Shown piece by piece: positions 18,085 through 26,457 of a stretch of 64,000 nt of DNA. The notes beneath the pieces were generated by a model. It had not been told where the DNA came from. It ran no database searches and worked only from the letters and a program-made list of their open reading frames with translations. The first letter of the stretch is position 1; each line of letters begins with the position of its first letter. Source of the stretch: Ruminococcus sp. AM36-2AA (GTDB lineage Bacteria; Bacillota; Clostridia; Lachnospirales; Lachnospiraceae); NCBI RefSeq assembly GCF_003461955.1, contig NZ_QTYB01000006.1:101990-165989 (forward strand). Reading direction: 5' to 3'. A program made the translations under genes and the position numbers.

Positions 18085-18453
18085 ATGAGAAAAAACAGCA
18101 TTAAAAATACACGTGTGAATGGTGCGGTTCTTAAAGAACTCAGCACCATCATACACAGCGAGATCAAGGACCCCAGAATTCATCCGATGACTTCTGTGAC
18201 AGCCGTGGAGGTGGCACCGGATCTTAAAACCTGCAAAGCCTACATCAGTGTACTTGGCGAAAAGCAGGCCAAAGATTCCACCATCCGTGGATTAAAGAAC
18301 GCAGAGGGCTATATCCGGAGAGAGCTGGCCAGAAGACTGAACCTTCGCAATACGCCGGAGATCCGTTTTGTTCTGGATGAGTCCATCGAATATGGCGTAA
18401 ATATGTCAAAGAAGATCAATGACGTAATGAGTGGGATGGAAACAGAGGAATAG
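18085..18453 (+). CDS. rbfA: 30S ribosome-binding factor A
   Basis: A 122-residue RbfA, a KH-fold 30S maturation factor. It shows RVNGAVLKELSTIIHSEIKDPR near the start, VTAVEVAPDLKTCKAYISVLG in the middle and PEIRFVLDESIEYGVNMSKKI near the end. It starts 12 bases after infB and runs directly into nrnA. Confidence 0.96.
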   Translation: MRKNSIKNTRVNGAVLKELSTIIHSEIKDPRIHPMTSVTAVEVAPDLKTCKAYISVLGEKQAKDSTIRGLKNAEGYIRRELARRLNLRNTPEIRFVLDESIEYGVNMSKKINDVMSGMETEE

Positions 18454-18462
18454 GTGGAAAAA

Positions 18463-19419
18463 ATGAAAAACATTTCAGAAATACTGGAAAATGTAAAAAC
18501 TGTAGGCATTGGCGGCCACATCCGTCCGGATGGAGACTGTATCGGTTCCTGTATGGCTCTGTACCTTTATATCCGGGAATATTTTCCGGATATTGAGGCA
18601 GATGTCTATCTGGAACAGCCGAAGCCTGTATTTGATTACATCGACAGAATGGATGAGGTTAAGACAGAAGCAGAAGAAGAGAAAGAGTATGATCTTTTTA
18701 TCACCTGTGATGTCAGCGCACTGGATCGCCTTGCTGTTGCCGGAAAGTATTTTGACACGGCAAAAAAGACCGCATGCATTGACCATCATGTAAGCAATAG
18801 GGGATTTGCAGATGTCAATCATGTAAGGGGCGACGTCGGTTCCGCATGTGAAGTTCTTTACGGACTTCTGGATGCAGATAAGATCGACCGTTCCATTGCG
18901 GTTCCGATTTATACGGGAATGGCACATGACACCGGCGTGTTCCAGTATTCTTCCACAACACCGGAAACCATGAGGATCGCCGGTGAACTGATGAAAACAG
19001 GATTTGATTTCAGCAGGATCATCGATGAGTCCTTTTACCAGAAAACATACCTTCAGAATCAGGTTATGGGCCGTGTGCTGGCAGAGAGCATTCTGCTCCA
19101 GGATGGCAAATGCGTAGTCGGATATCTGAAAAGACGGGAGATGGATTTCTACGGTGTGGAAGGAAAGGATCTGGAGGGAATCGTAAGCCAGCTCCGCCTT
19201 ACCGCAGGTGTGGAGGTTGCGATCTTTATCTATGAGATGGAGACGCAGCTCTTTAAAGTGTCTCTCCGTTCCAACGGAAAGGTGGATGTGAGCAGGATTG
19301 CCGTGTTTTTCGGAGGCGGCGGACATGTGCGTGCAGCCGGCTGTGATATGCAGGGTTCCATGTACGATGTGATCAACAACCTTACCGCTGAGATTGAAAA
19401 ACAGCTTGCAGAGGAGTAG
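18463..19419 (+). CDS. nrnA: DHH/DHHA1 family oligoribonuclease / pAp phosphatase (NrnA-like)
   Basis: A 318-residue phosphoesterase. It degrades short oligoribonucleotides to mononucleotides and, in the family, also dephosphorylates pAp. Metal-binding motifs are all present: HIRPDGDCIGS, TCDVSALDR, CIDHHVSN and the DHHA1 motif FFGGGGHVRAAGC. I start it at ATG 18463, after AGGTGG (18452-18457); a GTG at 18454 coincides with the ribosome site. Position between rbfA and truB is the usual one in Firmicutes. Confidence 0.93.
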   Translation: MKNISEILENVKTVGIGGHIRPDGDCIGSCMALYLYIREYFPDIEADVYLEQPKPVFDYIDRMDEVKTEAEEEKEYDLFITCDVSALDRLAVAGKYFDTAKKTACIDHHVSNRGFADVNHVRGDVGSACEVLYGLLDADKIDRSIAVPIYTGMAHDTGVFQYSSTTPETMRIAGELMKTGFDFSRIIDESFYQKTYLQNQVMGRVLAESILLQDGKCVVGYLKRREMDFYGVEGKDLEGIVSQLRLTAGVEVAIFIYEMETQLFKVSLRSNGKVDVSRIAVFFGGGGHVRAAGCDMQGSMYDVINNLTAEIEKQLAEE

Positions 19420-19428
19420 AAACAAATC

Positions 19429-20316
19429 ATGGATGGAATACTTGTGATCCGTAAGGAAAAAGGTTATACCTCTCATGATGTGGTTGCAAAGCTGCGTGGA
19501 ATTCTCCACATGAAAAAGATTGGCCATACGGGAACGCTGGACCCGGCAGCAGAGGGAGTACTTCCCGTTGCCCTTGGAAGGGGAACCCGTCTGGTAGAGC
19601 TTCTTACAGAGAAAGAAAAAACATACGAGGCAGTCTTAAGGCTGGGCGTTTCCACAGATACCCAGGACATGACAGGAACAATTCTTTCCGAGAAACCGGT
19701 AACGGTTACAGAGGAGGAAGTCCGGGAAACGGTTGCTTCTTTTGTGGGAGAACAGATGCAGGTTCCGCCGATGTATTCTGCTCTGAAAGTGGGTGGAAAG
19801 AAGCTTTACGAGCTGGCCAGAGAAGGAAAAACCATAGAGCGCAAACCGCGCCCTGTGGTTTTTTATGAGATAAGGATACTGGATATGGATCTCCCGCTGG
19901 TACGTATCAGCGTTACCTGCAGCAAGGGAACCTATATCCGTACACTTTGCAATGATATCGGAGAAAAATTAGGCTGTGGCGGTGCCATGGAAGAGCTTCT
20001 TCGGACCCAGTCCGGGAATTTCACACTGGAAGAGAGCATGACACTTTCCCAGGTGGAAGAAGCGGTTGCCAACGGAACCATCGGCGAAAAAATCGTTTCT
20101 ATTGAAGATGTACTTTCCATGTATCCGGCGCTTATCTGTACACCGGAAGGAGACAGGCTTCTTGGTAATGGAAATCCAGTTCCGGAAGAACTGGTACAGG
20201 GCGGCAGCAGGGAAGAAAAAGTCCGGATGTATAAAAGCAGCGGAAACTTCACAGGAATATACGGCTGGGATGAAAGAAAACAGAAATATGTTCCCGTCCG
20301 CATGTTCTTTGTATAA
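19429..20316 (+). CDS. truB: tRNA pseudouridine(55) synthase
   Basis: A 295-residue TruB that makes pseudouridine 55 in the T loop of tRNAs. The catalytic aspartate is Asp38 in GHTGTLDPAAEGVLPV; KTYEAVLRLGVSTDTQD and CSKGTYIRTLCNDIG are the other family motifs. The C-terminal ~60 residues form a small PUA-like end. Ten bases separate it from nrnA. Confidence 0.96.
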   Translation: MDGILVIRKEKGYTSHDVVAKLRGILHMKKIGHTGTLDPAAEGVLPVALGRGTRLVELLTEKEKTYEAVLRLGVSTDTQDMTGTILSEKPVTVTEEEVRETVASFVGEQMQVPPMYSALKVGGKKLYELAREGKTIERKPRPVVFYEIRILDMDLPLVRISVTCSKGTYIRTLCNDIGEKLGCGGAMEELLRTQSGNFTLEESMTLSQVEEAVANGTIGEKIVSIEDVLSMYPALICTPEGDRLLGNGNPVPEELVQGGSREEKVRMYKSSGNFTGIYGWDERKQKYVPVRMFFV

Positions 20317-20345
20317 ATTTTTTACAAAAACTTGCAGGAGCAGAT

Positions 20346-21245
20346 ATGGAATACTTGAAGATTGACGGAGAATTTCCGCGCCTGTCAGGGAGTGCGGTAA
20401 CACTTGGAAAATTTGACGGCATACACCGTGGACACCGGAAACTGGTGGAAAGAATTCTGGAGCAAAAAGAAAAGGGACTTCAGACAGTTCTCTTTTCCCT
20501 GGGAATCGGAAGCCAGATGATCTTTACAAAAGAAGAACGATGCAGGATTCTTGAGGATGCAGGTGTGGATGTTCTGATCGAATGCCCGCTGGATGCCAGG
20601 ATCCGCCACATGAAAGCAGACACTTTTATTAAAGAGATTCTGGTGGGGGATCTTCAGGCAGAACACGTTGCCGTAGGAGAAGATTTCCGGTTTGGATATG
20701 AACGCAAGGGAAATCCGGAACTTCTCCGGGAGATGGGAAAGAAGCTTGGCTTTTCGGTGGATGTGGTTCCAAAAGAAATGGAAGGAAAACGAAAGATCAG
20801 CAGTACCTTTATCCGTGAGGAACTGAAAAGAGGTAATATGGAAAAGGTCAATGATCTTCTGGGCTTTCCGTTTTTTGTGGATGGAGTGATCGAACATGGA
20901 AGAGGAATGGGACATAAATTTCTTCTTCCGACAACCAATATTATTCCGGCAAAAGAAAAGCTGATGCCTCCAAACGGGGTCTACGATACAGTGTCCCATT
21001 TTAAGGACAGAAGCCTTAAAGGAATCACCAATGTAGGATACAAGCCTACGGTGGGGGAGAAATTCCTGGGTGTTGAGACGTATCTCTTTGATTGTGAGGA
21101 AGACCTGTACGGAGAGTCCTGCAGAGTGGAATTTTTTCATTATTCCAGACCGGAGAAACGTTTTTCTTCCATAGAAGCTCTGAAAGAACAGCTTATGAAA
21201 GACGCGGAAAAAGGCAAGGCTTATTTTCAAAGCTTCGAAAAGTAA
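20346..21245 (+). CDS. ribF: Bifunctional riboflavin kinase / FAD synthetase
   Basis: A 299-residue RibF that makes FMN and then FAD. N-terminal adenylyltransferase domain: GKFDGIHRGHRKLV (HxGH-type), VGEDFRFGYERKGN, ISSTFIREELKRG. C-terminal riboflavin kinase: HGRGMGHKFLLPTTNI and GVYDTVSHF, then VETYLFDCEEDLYGE. No FMN riboswitch precedes it; it is transcribed as part of the translation operon, as in most Firmicutes. Confidence 0.95.
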   Translation: MEYLKIDGEFPRLSGSAVTLGKFDGIHRGHRKLVERILEQKEKGLQTVLFSLGIGSQMIFTKEERCRILEDAGVDVLIECPLDARIRHMKADTFIKEILVGDLQAEHVAVGEDFRFGYERKGNPELLREMGKKLGFSVDVVPKEMEGKRKISSTFIREELKRGNMEKVNDLLGFPFFVDGVIEHGRGMGHKFLLPTTNIIPAKEKLMPPNGVYDTVSHFKDRSLKGITNVGYKPTVGEKFLGVETYLFDCEEDLYGESCRVEFFHYSRPEKRFSSIEALKEQLMKDAEKGKAYFQSFEK

Positions 21246-21277
21246 AAATTTCCGGTAAAAACTTTTCAAAAAAACAG

Positions 21278-21306
21278 TTTACAGGTCAGGAACCGTGTGC
21301 TATACT
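21278..21306 (+). promoter_or_regulatory. Promoter of rpsO
   Basis: TTTACA (21278-21283) and TATACT (21301-21306), spacer 17 bases. It gives rpsO and pnp their own transcript within the larger operon. Confidence 0.75.
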
Positions 21307-21322
21307 GTTCGAGGTGAAAAAA

Positions 21323-21369
21323 GCCAGTATTCAGAAGCCGGAGACTCCGACCACTTCTTAATACCCGGC
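21323..21369 (+). promoter_or_regulatory. Structured rpsO leader, probable S15 autoregulation site
   Basis: Nested pairing: GCC (21323-21325) with GGC (21367-21369), GTATT (21327-21331) with AATAC (21360-21364), AGAAG with CTTCT, and CGGAG/CTCCG-type closing at the tip. S15 proteins of several phyla repress their own translation by binding such leaders; the match here is by position and shape, not by a named motif. Confidence 0.5.
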
Positions 21370-21400
21370 GTTTAATTAAAATTTCAAGGAGGAAACAACA

Positions 21401-21667
21401 ATGATTTCTAAAGAGAAGAAAACAGCGATCATGAAAGAGTATGCAAGAACAGAGGGTGACACAGGTTCACCGGAGGTTCAGGTTGCAGTTCTTACAGCAA
21501 GAATCCAGGAGCTCACAGAGCACCTTAAAACACACCACAAAGATCATCATTCCAGAAGAGGTCTTTTGAAAATGGTAGGTCAGAGACGTGGCCTTCTTGC
21601 TTATCTTAAGAAAACAGACATCGAAAGATACCGTGCACTGATTGAGAAATTAGGTTTAAGAAAATAA
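21401..21667 (+). CDS. rpsO: 30S ribosomal protein S15
   Basis: An 88-residue S15, which binds the 16S rRNA central domain. Recognised by [22 protein letters not shown] and [30 protein letters not shown] lies 9 bases before the ATG. Own promoter and structured leader upstream, terminator downstream. Confidence 0.98.
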   Translation: MISKEKKTAIMKEYARTEGDTGSPEVQVAVLTARIQELTEHLKTHHKDHHSRRGLLKMVGQRRGLLAYLKKTDIERYRALIEKLGLRK

Positions 21668-21678
21668 TTGCTACGGGA

Positions 21679-21706
21679 GGGGCGGATGATTCCATCCGCC
21701 CCATTT
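21679..21706 (+). terminator. Terminator after rpsO
   Basis: GGGGCGGATG (21679-21688) pairs perfectly with CATCCGCCCC (21693-21702) over a 4-base loop, followed by ATTTT. The T-run is short, so some read-through into pnp is likely. Confidence 0.7.
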
Positions 21707-21751
21707 TAACATGTGTGATAAACACAGACGGAATTACCGCAGGAGTGATTT

Positions 21752-21822
21752 CCGAGACTACTGAAAAGCCCATTTCCGGTCGAGATCTTTTTCAAAGGAA
21801 GTGGTCTTTTCAGTTGTTTCGG
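21752..21822 (+). promoter_or_regulatory. Long leader helix upstream of pnp
   Basis: CCGAGAC (21752-21758) faces GTTTCGG (21816-21822) with one mismatch, then ACTGAAAAG (21760-21768) pairs perfectly with CTTTTCAGT (21806-21814). This long stem lies about 45 bases before the pnp ATG. In E. coli a comparable pnp leader stem is cut by RNase III and then used for PNPase autoregulation, so the same logic is plausible here. Confidence 0.55.
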
Positions 21823-21864
21823 GCTCCTGTCAGATATTAATATAATAAGAAAAGGAGAACGAAT

Positions 21865-23958
21865 ATGTACAAAAGTTATTCCATGGAACTTGCAGGAAGA
21901 ACACTGACTGTAGATATCGGACGTGTAGCGAAACAGGCCAATGGTGCTGCTCTTATGCACTACGGTGATACTACGGTCCTTGCTACTGCTACCGCATCCA
22001 AAGAGCCAAGAGAAGGGATCGATTTCTTCCCATTAAGCGTTGAGTATGAGGAGAAGATGTATGCAGTAGGAAAGATCCCGGGAGGTTTCAACAAGAGAGA
22101 GGGTAAGGCAAGCGAGCATGCGATCCTTACATCCCGTGTTATTGACCGTCCAATGCGTCCACTGTTCCCGAAGGATTACAGAAATGACGTAACACTGGTA
22201 GACATGGTTATGTCTGTTGATCCGGAGTGCAATCCGGAGATCCCGGCTATGCTTGGTTCTTCCATTGCAACCTGTATTTCTGATATCCCATTTGACGGCC
22301 CATGTGCAACCACACAGGTTGGCATGATCGACGGCGAGTTCATCATCAACCCGACACTTGCACAGAAGGCAGTTTCTGACCTTCAGCTTACCGTAGCTTC
22401 CACAAGAGAGAAAGTTATCATGATCGAGGCCGGAGCCAACGAGATTCCGGAAGACAAGATGATCGAAGCCATCTACAAGGCTCACGAAGTAAACCAGGAG
22501 ATCATTAAATTCATCGACCAGATCGTAGCTGAGTGCGGAAAAGAGAAACATTCCTACGAGTCCTGTGCAGTACCGCAGGAACTCTTTGATGAGATCAAGA
22601 AGATCGTTCCTCCGGAAGAGATGGAGGTTGCCGTATTCTCCGATGACAAACAGACACGTGAGAATAATATCAGCGAGATCACAGACAAGCTGAAAGAAGC
22701 TTTTGCAGATAACGAAGAGTGGCTTGCCGTTCTCGGTGAGGCTGTATATCAGTACCAGAAGAAGACTGTCCGCAAGATGATCCTCAAAGATCACAAACGT
22801 CCGGACGGCCGTGAGATCAGACAGATCCGTCCGCTGGCTGCGGAGACAGACATCATCCCGAGAGTTCACGGTTCTGCCATGTTCACAAGAGGACAGACTC
22901 AGATCTGTACCGTTACCACACTGGCTCCTCTTACAGAGGCACAGCGTCTTGACGGACTGGATGAGTTTGAGACATCCAAGAGATATATGCATCACTACAA
23001 CTTCCCGTCCTACTCCGTAGGTGAGACAAAACCTTCCAGAGGACCGGGACGCCGTGAGATCGGCCACGGAGCACTTGCTGAGAGAGCACTGGTACCGGTA
23101 CTTCCTACAGAAGAGGAGTTCCCGTATGCAATCCGTACCGTATCTGAGACATTTGAGTCCAACGGTTCCACATCCCAGGCAAGTATCTGTGCATCTACCA
23201 TGTCACTGATGGCTGCCGGTGTACCGATCAAGAAACCGGTTGCAGGTATTTCCTGTGGACTTGTTACAGGTGAAACAGACGATGATTACATCGTTCTTAC
23301 AGATATCCAGGGCCTTGAGGACTTCTTCGGAGATATGGATTTCAAGGTAGCCGGAACACATGACGGAATCACAGCGATCCAGATGGATATCAAGATCCAT
23401 GGTCTTACAAGACCGATCGTTGAGGAGGCGATCCGCAGGACAAAAGAGGCAAGAGAATATATCCTGACAGAAGTTATGGAGAAATGTATCGACAAGCCTC
23501 GTACAAGCGTTGGTGAGTTTGCTCCGAAGATCATCCAGATCCAGATCGACCCGCAGAAGATCGGTGATGTAGTCGGACAGAGAGGAAAGACCATCAACAC
23601 GATCATCGAGCGTACAGGTGTGAAGATTGACATCACAGATGACGGCGCAGTTTCCATTTGCGGAACAGACCAGAAGGGTATGGATGAAGCAAAACGTATG
23701 ATCGAGATCATCACTACCGAGTTTGAGGCAGGACAGATCTTTACAGGACGCGTAGTCAGCATCAAAGAGTTTGGCGCATTCCTTGAGTTTGCACCGGGCA
23801 AGGAGGGAATGGTACACATTTCCAAGATCTCCAAACAGAGGATCAACCGTGTTGAGGATGTTCTCACACTTGGCGACAAAGTTAAGGTTATCTGCCTTGG
23901 CAAGGACAAGATGGGAAGAATCAGCTTCAGCATGAAGGATGTACCGGAAGAAGCATAA
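21865..23958 (+). CDS. pnp: Polyribonucleotide nucleotidyltransferase (PNPase)
   Basis: A 697-residue phosphorolytic 3'-5' exoribonuclease and RNA-degradosome component. Two RNase PH domains (about 1-220 and 310-545; FFPLSVEYEEKMYAVGKIPGGF, RGQTQICTVTTL, PYAIRTVSETFESNGSTSQASICAS) flank a helical domain. A KH domain (IGDVVGQRGKTINTII) and an S1 domain (IFTGRVVSIKEFGAFLEF) follow. Full family length. The stop is immediately followed by nrdG (no gap). Confidence 0.98.
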   Translation: MYKSYSMELAGRTLTVDIGRVAKQANGAALMHYGDTTVLATATASKEPREGIDFFPLSVEYEEKMYAVGKIPGGFNKREGKASEHAILTSRVIDRPMRPLFPKDYRNDVTLVDMVMSVDPECNPEIPAMLGSSIATCISDIPFDGPCATTQVGMIDGEFIINPTLAQKAVSDLQLTVASTREKVIMIEAGANEIPEDKMIEAIYKAHEVNQEIIKFIDQIVAECGKEKHSYESCAVPQELFDEIKKIVPPEEMEVAVFSDDKQTRENNISEITDKLKEAFADNEEWLAVLGEAVYQYQKKTVRKMILKDHKRPDGREIRQIRPLAAETDIIPRVHGSAMFTRGQTQICTVTTLAPLTEAQRLDGLDEFETSKRYMHHYNFPSYSVGETKPSRGPGRREIGHGALAERALVPVLPTEEEFPYAIRTVSETFESNGSTSQASICASTMSLMAAGVPIKKPVAGISCGLVTGETDDDYIVLTDIQGLEDFFGDMDFKVAGTHDGITAIQMDIKIHGLTRPIVEEAIRRTKEAREYILTEVMEKCIDKPRTSVGEFAPKIIQIQIDPQKIGDVVGQRGKTINTIIERTGVKIDITDDGAVSICGTDQKGMDEAKRMIEIITTEFEAGQIFTGRVVSIKEFGAFLEFAPGKEGMVHISKISKQRINRVEDVLTLGDKVKVICLGKDKMGRISFSMKDVPEEA

Positions 23959-24453
23959 ATGATGAGATATCACAATATTACCAAGGACGATATGTTAAAC
24001 GGAGACGGACTTCGTGTAGTACTCTGGGTGGCCGGCTGTTCACACGGCTGCCGGGAGTGCCAGAATCCAATTACCTGGGATCCAAACGGAGGTCTCCCAT
24101 TTACGGACAGCGAGCGAGCTGAGATATTTGCAGAGCTGGACAAGGATTATATCAGCGGGATCACATTCTCAGGAGGAGATCCCCTGCATCCTTCCAATAT
24201 CGCTGAGGTAACAGCTCTTGCAAGAGAGATCAGAGAGAAGTATCCGGATAAGACGATCTGGCTGTATACGGGTTCTCTCTGGGAAGAAATCCAGCAGTAC
24301 GAGATCATCCATTATCTGGATGTATGCGTGGACGGGGAATTTCAGGTGGACAAGAAAGAGGTTCGTCTGAAATGGAAAGGCTCCTCAAATCAGAGGGTGA
24401 TCGATGTACAGGCGTCACTTCGTGAGAACCGTGTGGTTCTGTACACGGAGTGA
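23959..24453 (+). CDS. nrdG: Anaerobic ribonucleotide reductase activating protein
   Basis: A 164-residue radical-SAM activase that puts the glycyl radical on NrdD. The cluster motif is CSHGCREC (C-x3-C-x2-C, residues about 27-34), followed by the SAM-binding GITFSGGDPLHPSN. It begins directly at the pnp stop, with either of two ATGs (23959, 23962). The reductase NrdD, usually its neighbour, is not in this window. It implies anaerobic deoxynucleotide synthesis; dut follows next, a loose functional tie. Confidence 0.93.
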   Translation: MMRYHNITKDDMLNGDGLRVVLWVAGCSHGCRECQNPITWDPNGGLPFTDSERAEIFAELDKDYISGITFSGGDPLHPSNIAEVTALAREIREKYPDKTIWLYTGSLWEEIQQYEIIHYLDVCVDGEFQVDKKEVRLKWKGSSNQRVIDVQASLRENRVVLYTE

Positions 24454-24496
24454 TCAGAGGTTTTTTTGAAATTACCTATTGGGAGTGGAACGAAAA

Positions 24497-25009
24497 ATGA
24501 AAAGAATTGCGAAATTTCACAAGGTAAGTTTTGAACAGTTTGCAAAGGACTGGAAGGATACCTTTGAACAGTATTCAGAAGAGGAGCTCCGGAATATCTA
24601 CGACAGTCTGAAGCTTCCGAAGAGAGCTACGACCGGAAGTGCAGGATATGATTTTTATGCACCTGTGGATGTGACCATGAAGCCGGGTGAGATCGTAAAG
24701 ATACCAACCGGTATCCGCGTAGAGATGAAAGAGGGCTGGGTCCTGAAATGTTATCCGAGAAGCGGACTGGGATTTAAATTCCGGCTGCAGCTCAATAACA
24801 CAGTGGGAATCATTGACAGCGATTATTTCTTTTCCGACAACGAAGGTCATATCTTTGCCAAGCTGACTAACGATACAAGAGAAGATAAAACGATCCAGAT
24901 CCCGGCAGGAACCGGTTTTATGCAGGGGATCTTTGTGGAATACGGAATCACCGTGGATGACGATGCAGATGCAGTAAGAAACGGCGGCTTCGGAAGTACC
25001 ACAAAATAA
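24497..25009 (+). CDS. dut: dUTP diphosphatase
   Basis: A 170-residue trimeric-type dUTPase that keeps uracil out of DNA and supplies dUMP. Motifs: TTGSAGYDFYAP (1), PRSGLGFKF (2), NNTVGIIDSDY (3), PAGTGFMQGIF (4), NGGFGST (5). An N-terminal extension of about 45 residues (AKFHKVSFEQFAKDWKD...) precedes the fold, as in some clostridial members. The ATG at 24497 follows GGGAGTGG; a TTG at 24479 is less likely. Confidence 0.9.
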   Translation: MKRIAKFHKVSFEQFAKDWKDTFEQYSEEELRNIYDSLKLPKRATTGSAGYDFYAPVDVTMKPGEIVKIPTGIRVEMKEGWVLKCYPRSGLGFKFRLQLNNTVGIIDSDYFFSDNEGHIFAKLTNDTREDKTIQIPAGTGFMQGIFVEYGITVDDDADAVRNGGFGSTTK

Positions 25010-25013
25010 AACA

Positions 25014-25072
25014 AAAGCCCGGAAGGCGGAGGTGTGAAGACCACATACATCCGATTTTCCGGGCTTGTTTTG
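25014..25072. terminator. Terminator shared by dut and the DUF1292 gene
   Basis: AAGCCCGGAA (25015-25024) pairs with TTCCGGGCTT (25057-25066) around a 32-base loop; T-runs follow on both strands, so it serves the convergent genes on each side. Confidence 0.7.
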
Positions 25073-25103
25073 TGTAGTTACTGCTTTCCGATAAATGCAC
25101 TGT

Positions 25104-25478
25104 TTAGCTGAGAGGTGCGTCTGCCTCCTCGTCTGCACGTGCTTTTTCCACGACTGCGTTAAAGGCATTTGCGGCAGCGTCGTACTCTTCATCATCTTCA
25201 ATGTTTGCCAGCATCGGATCGCCGTCTGCTGTGCGGGAGAAGCTGTAGAGATAAACCTCACCGGTCTCATTCTGGCCGTTCTCATCCAGTGGGAGAAGTG
25301 CGATATATTCTTTGTTCTCTACAGGGAAAATAGTAAGGATGGCACATTCTACCTCAGTATCATCATCCATAGTCAGGGTGATGGTATGATGTGCTTCATC
25401 TACCTTGCTTTCGCAGTTAGCTGTGCAGGAAGCGCAGTCGCTTGGTGCACATCCGCTTTTGTTAAATTCATCACTCAT
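25104..25478 (-). CDS. DUF1292 (YrzB-like) family protein with N-terminal Cys cluster
   Basis: A 124-residue acidic protein. The central part matches DUF1292: HTITLTMDDDTEVECAILTIFPVENKEYIALLPL, then GEVYLYSFSRT and DPMLANIEDDEEYDAAANAFNAV. Before it stands a cluster CAPSDCASCTANC (residues ~9-21), which could bind a metal or iron-sulfur centre; the bare family lacks it. ATG at 25478 is preceded on the minus strand by GGAGG. Function of the family is unknown. It is a single gene, divergent from exoA. Confidence 0.85.
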   Translation of the reverse strand: MSDEFNKSGCAPSDCASCTANCESKVDEAHHTITLTMDDDTEVECAILTIFPVENKEYIALLPLDENGQNETGEVYLYSFSRTADGDPMLANIEDDEEYDAAANAFNAVVEKARADEEADAPLS

Positions 25479-25611
25479 AAAAAAATCCTCCGTTCTGCTG
25501 CTGCCTGTAAATAAGAGGGCAGCTCTGCATGATATAGAGAACATTTTAACAGATATGACGTAGAACAGCAACAAAATATTTGAGAGCCTGAGAAAACTTT
25601 CAAAATATTTT

Positions 25612-25640
25612 TTGCTTAATCCGACAATGTGAGATATAAT
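25612..25640 (+). promoter_or_regulatory. Promoter of exoA
   Basis: TTGCTT (25612-25617) and TATAAT (25635-25640) with 17-base spacing, about 39 bases before the chosen ATG. Confidence 0.7.
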
Positions 25641-25678
25641 AAAAATATGACGAAAAAATGAGGAGAAAATATAAAAAT

Positions 25679-26434
25679 ATGAAATTTATTTCCTGGAATG
25701 TAAATGGGATCCGGGCCTGTATCACCAAGGGCTTTGAGGAACGCTTTCATGAGCTGGATGCGGATATTTTCTGTCTGCAGGAGACGAAATGCCAGCAGGG
25801 ACAGGTGAAGCTGGAACTTCCCGGATATCATCAGTACTGGAACTACGCAAACCGCAGAGGCTATTCAGGTACAGCCATTTTTACAAAGAGGGAGCCATTG
25901 TCTGCGGCTTACGGGATCGGGATAGAGGAGCATGATAAAGAAGGACGTGTCATCACACTGGAATTCGATGAGTATTATTTTGTGACTGTATATACTCCCA
26001 ACTCCCAGAGCGAGCTCCGCCGTCTGGAATACCGTATGAAATGGGAAGAGGATTTTTTGGCTTATCTTCTGAAACTGCAGGAGAAGAAACCGGTGATCTG
26101 CTGTGGCGACCTTAATGTGGCACATCAGGAGATCGATCTCAAGAATCCGAAGACCAACCGCAAAAATGCAGGCTTTACTGATGAAGAGAGAGCCTGCTTT
26201 ACCAGAGCCCTCGAGAGCGGCTTTATTGATACATTTCGCTATTTTTATCCGGATAAAGAGGGCGTTTACTCCTGGTGGTCCTACCGTTTCCGTGCACGAG
26301 AGAAGAACGCCGGCTGGCGTATCGACTATTTCCTTGTTTCCCCTTCCCTGAAAGAAAAGCTTCAGGATGCGAAGATCCACGGAGAGATCATGGGATCCGA
26401 TCATTGCCCGGTTGAGCTGGATATTGATCTGTGA
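25679..26434 (+). CDS. exoA: Exodeoxyribonuclease III / AP endonuclease
   Basis: A 251-residue Xth-family DNA repair nuclease that cuts at abasic sites. It has the EEP-fold signatures MKFISWNVNGIRACI, DIFCLQETKCQQ (metal Glu), CCGDLNVAHQEIDLKNPK and the terminal GSDHCPVELDI. Tyr and Trp residues of the substrate pocket (YSWWSYRF) are present. Start at 25679 matches family starts; an ATG at 25658 has no ribosome site and adds seven lysine-rich residues. AGGAG is 13 bases upstream. Confidence 0.95.
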   Translation: MKFISWNVNGIRACITKGFEERFHELDADIFCLQETKCQQGQVKLELPGYHQYWNYANRRGYSGTAIFTKREPLSAAYGIGIEEHDKEGRVITLEFDEYYFVTVYTPNSQSELRRLEYRMKWEEDFLAYLLKLQEKKPVICCGDLNVAHQEIDLKNPKTNRKNAGFTDEERACFTRALESGFIDTFRYFYPDKEGVYSWWSYRFRAREKNAGWRIDYFLVSPSLKEKLQDAKIHGEIMGSDHCPVELDIDL

Positions 26435-26457
26435 CGGATCCGGCGAAAAGGATTTCT

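Noticed and set aside
15226-18183. 985-codon minus-strand open frame opposite infB
   Set aside because: The composition (Cys/Leu/Ser-rich) reflects codon bias of infB; there is no start signal and no family match. infB is certain.
20317-20345. FMN riboswitch before ribF
   Set aside because: Only 29 bases separate truB and ribF; no room for the aptamer.
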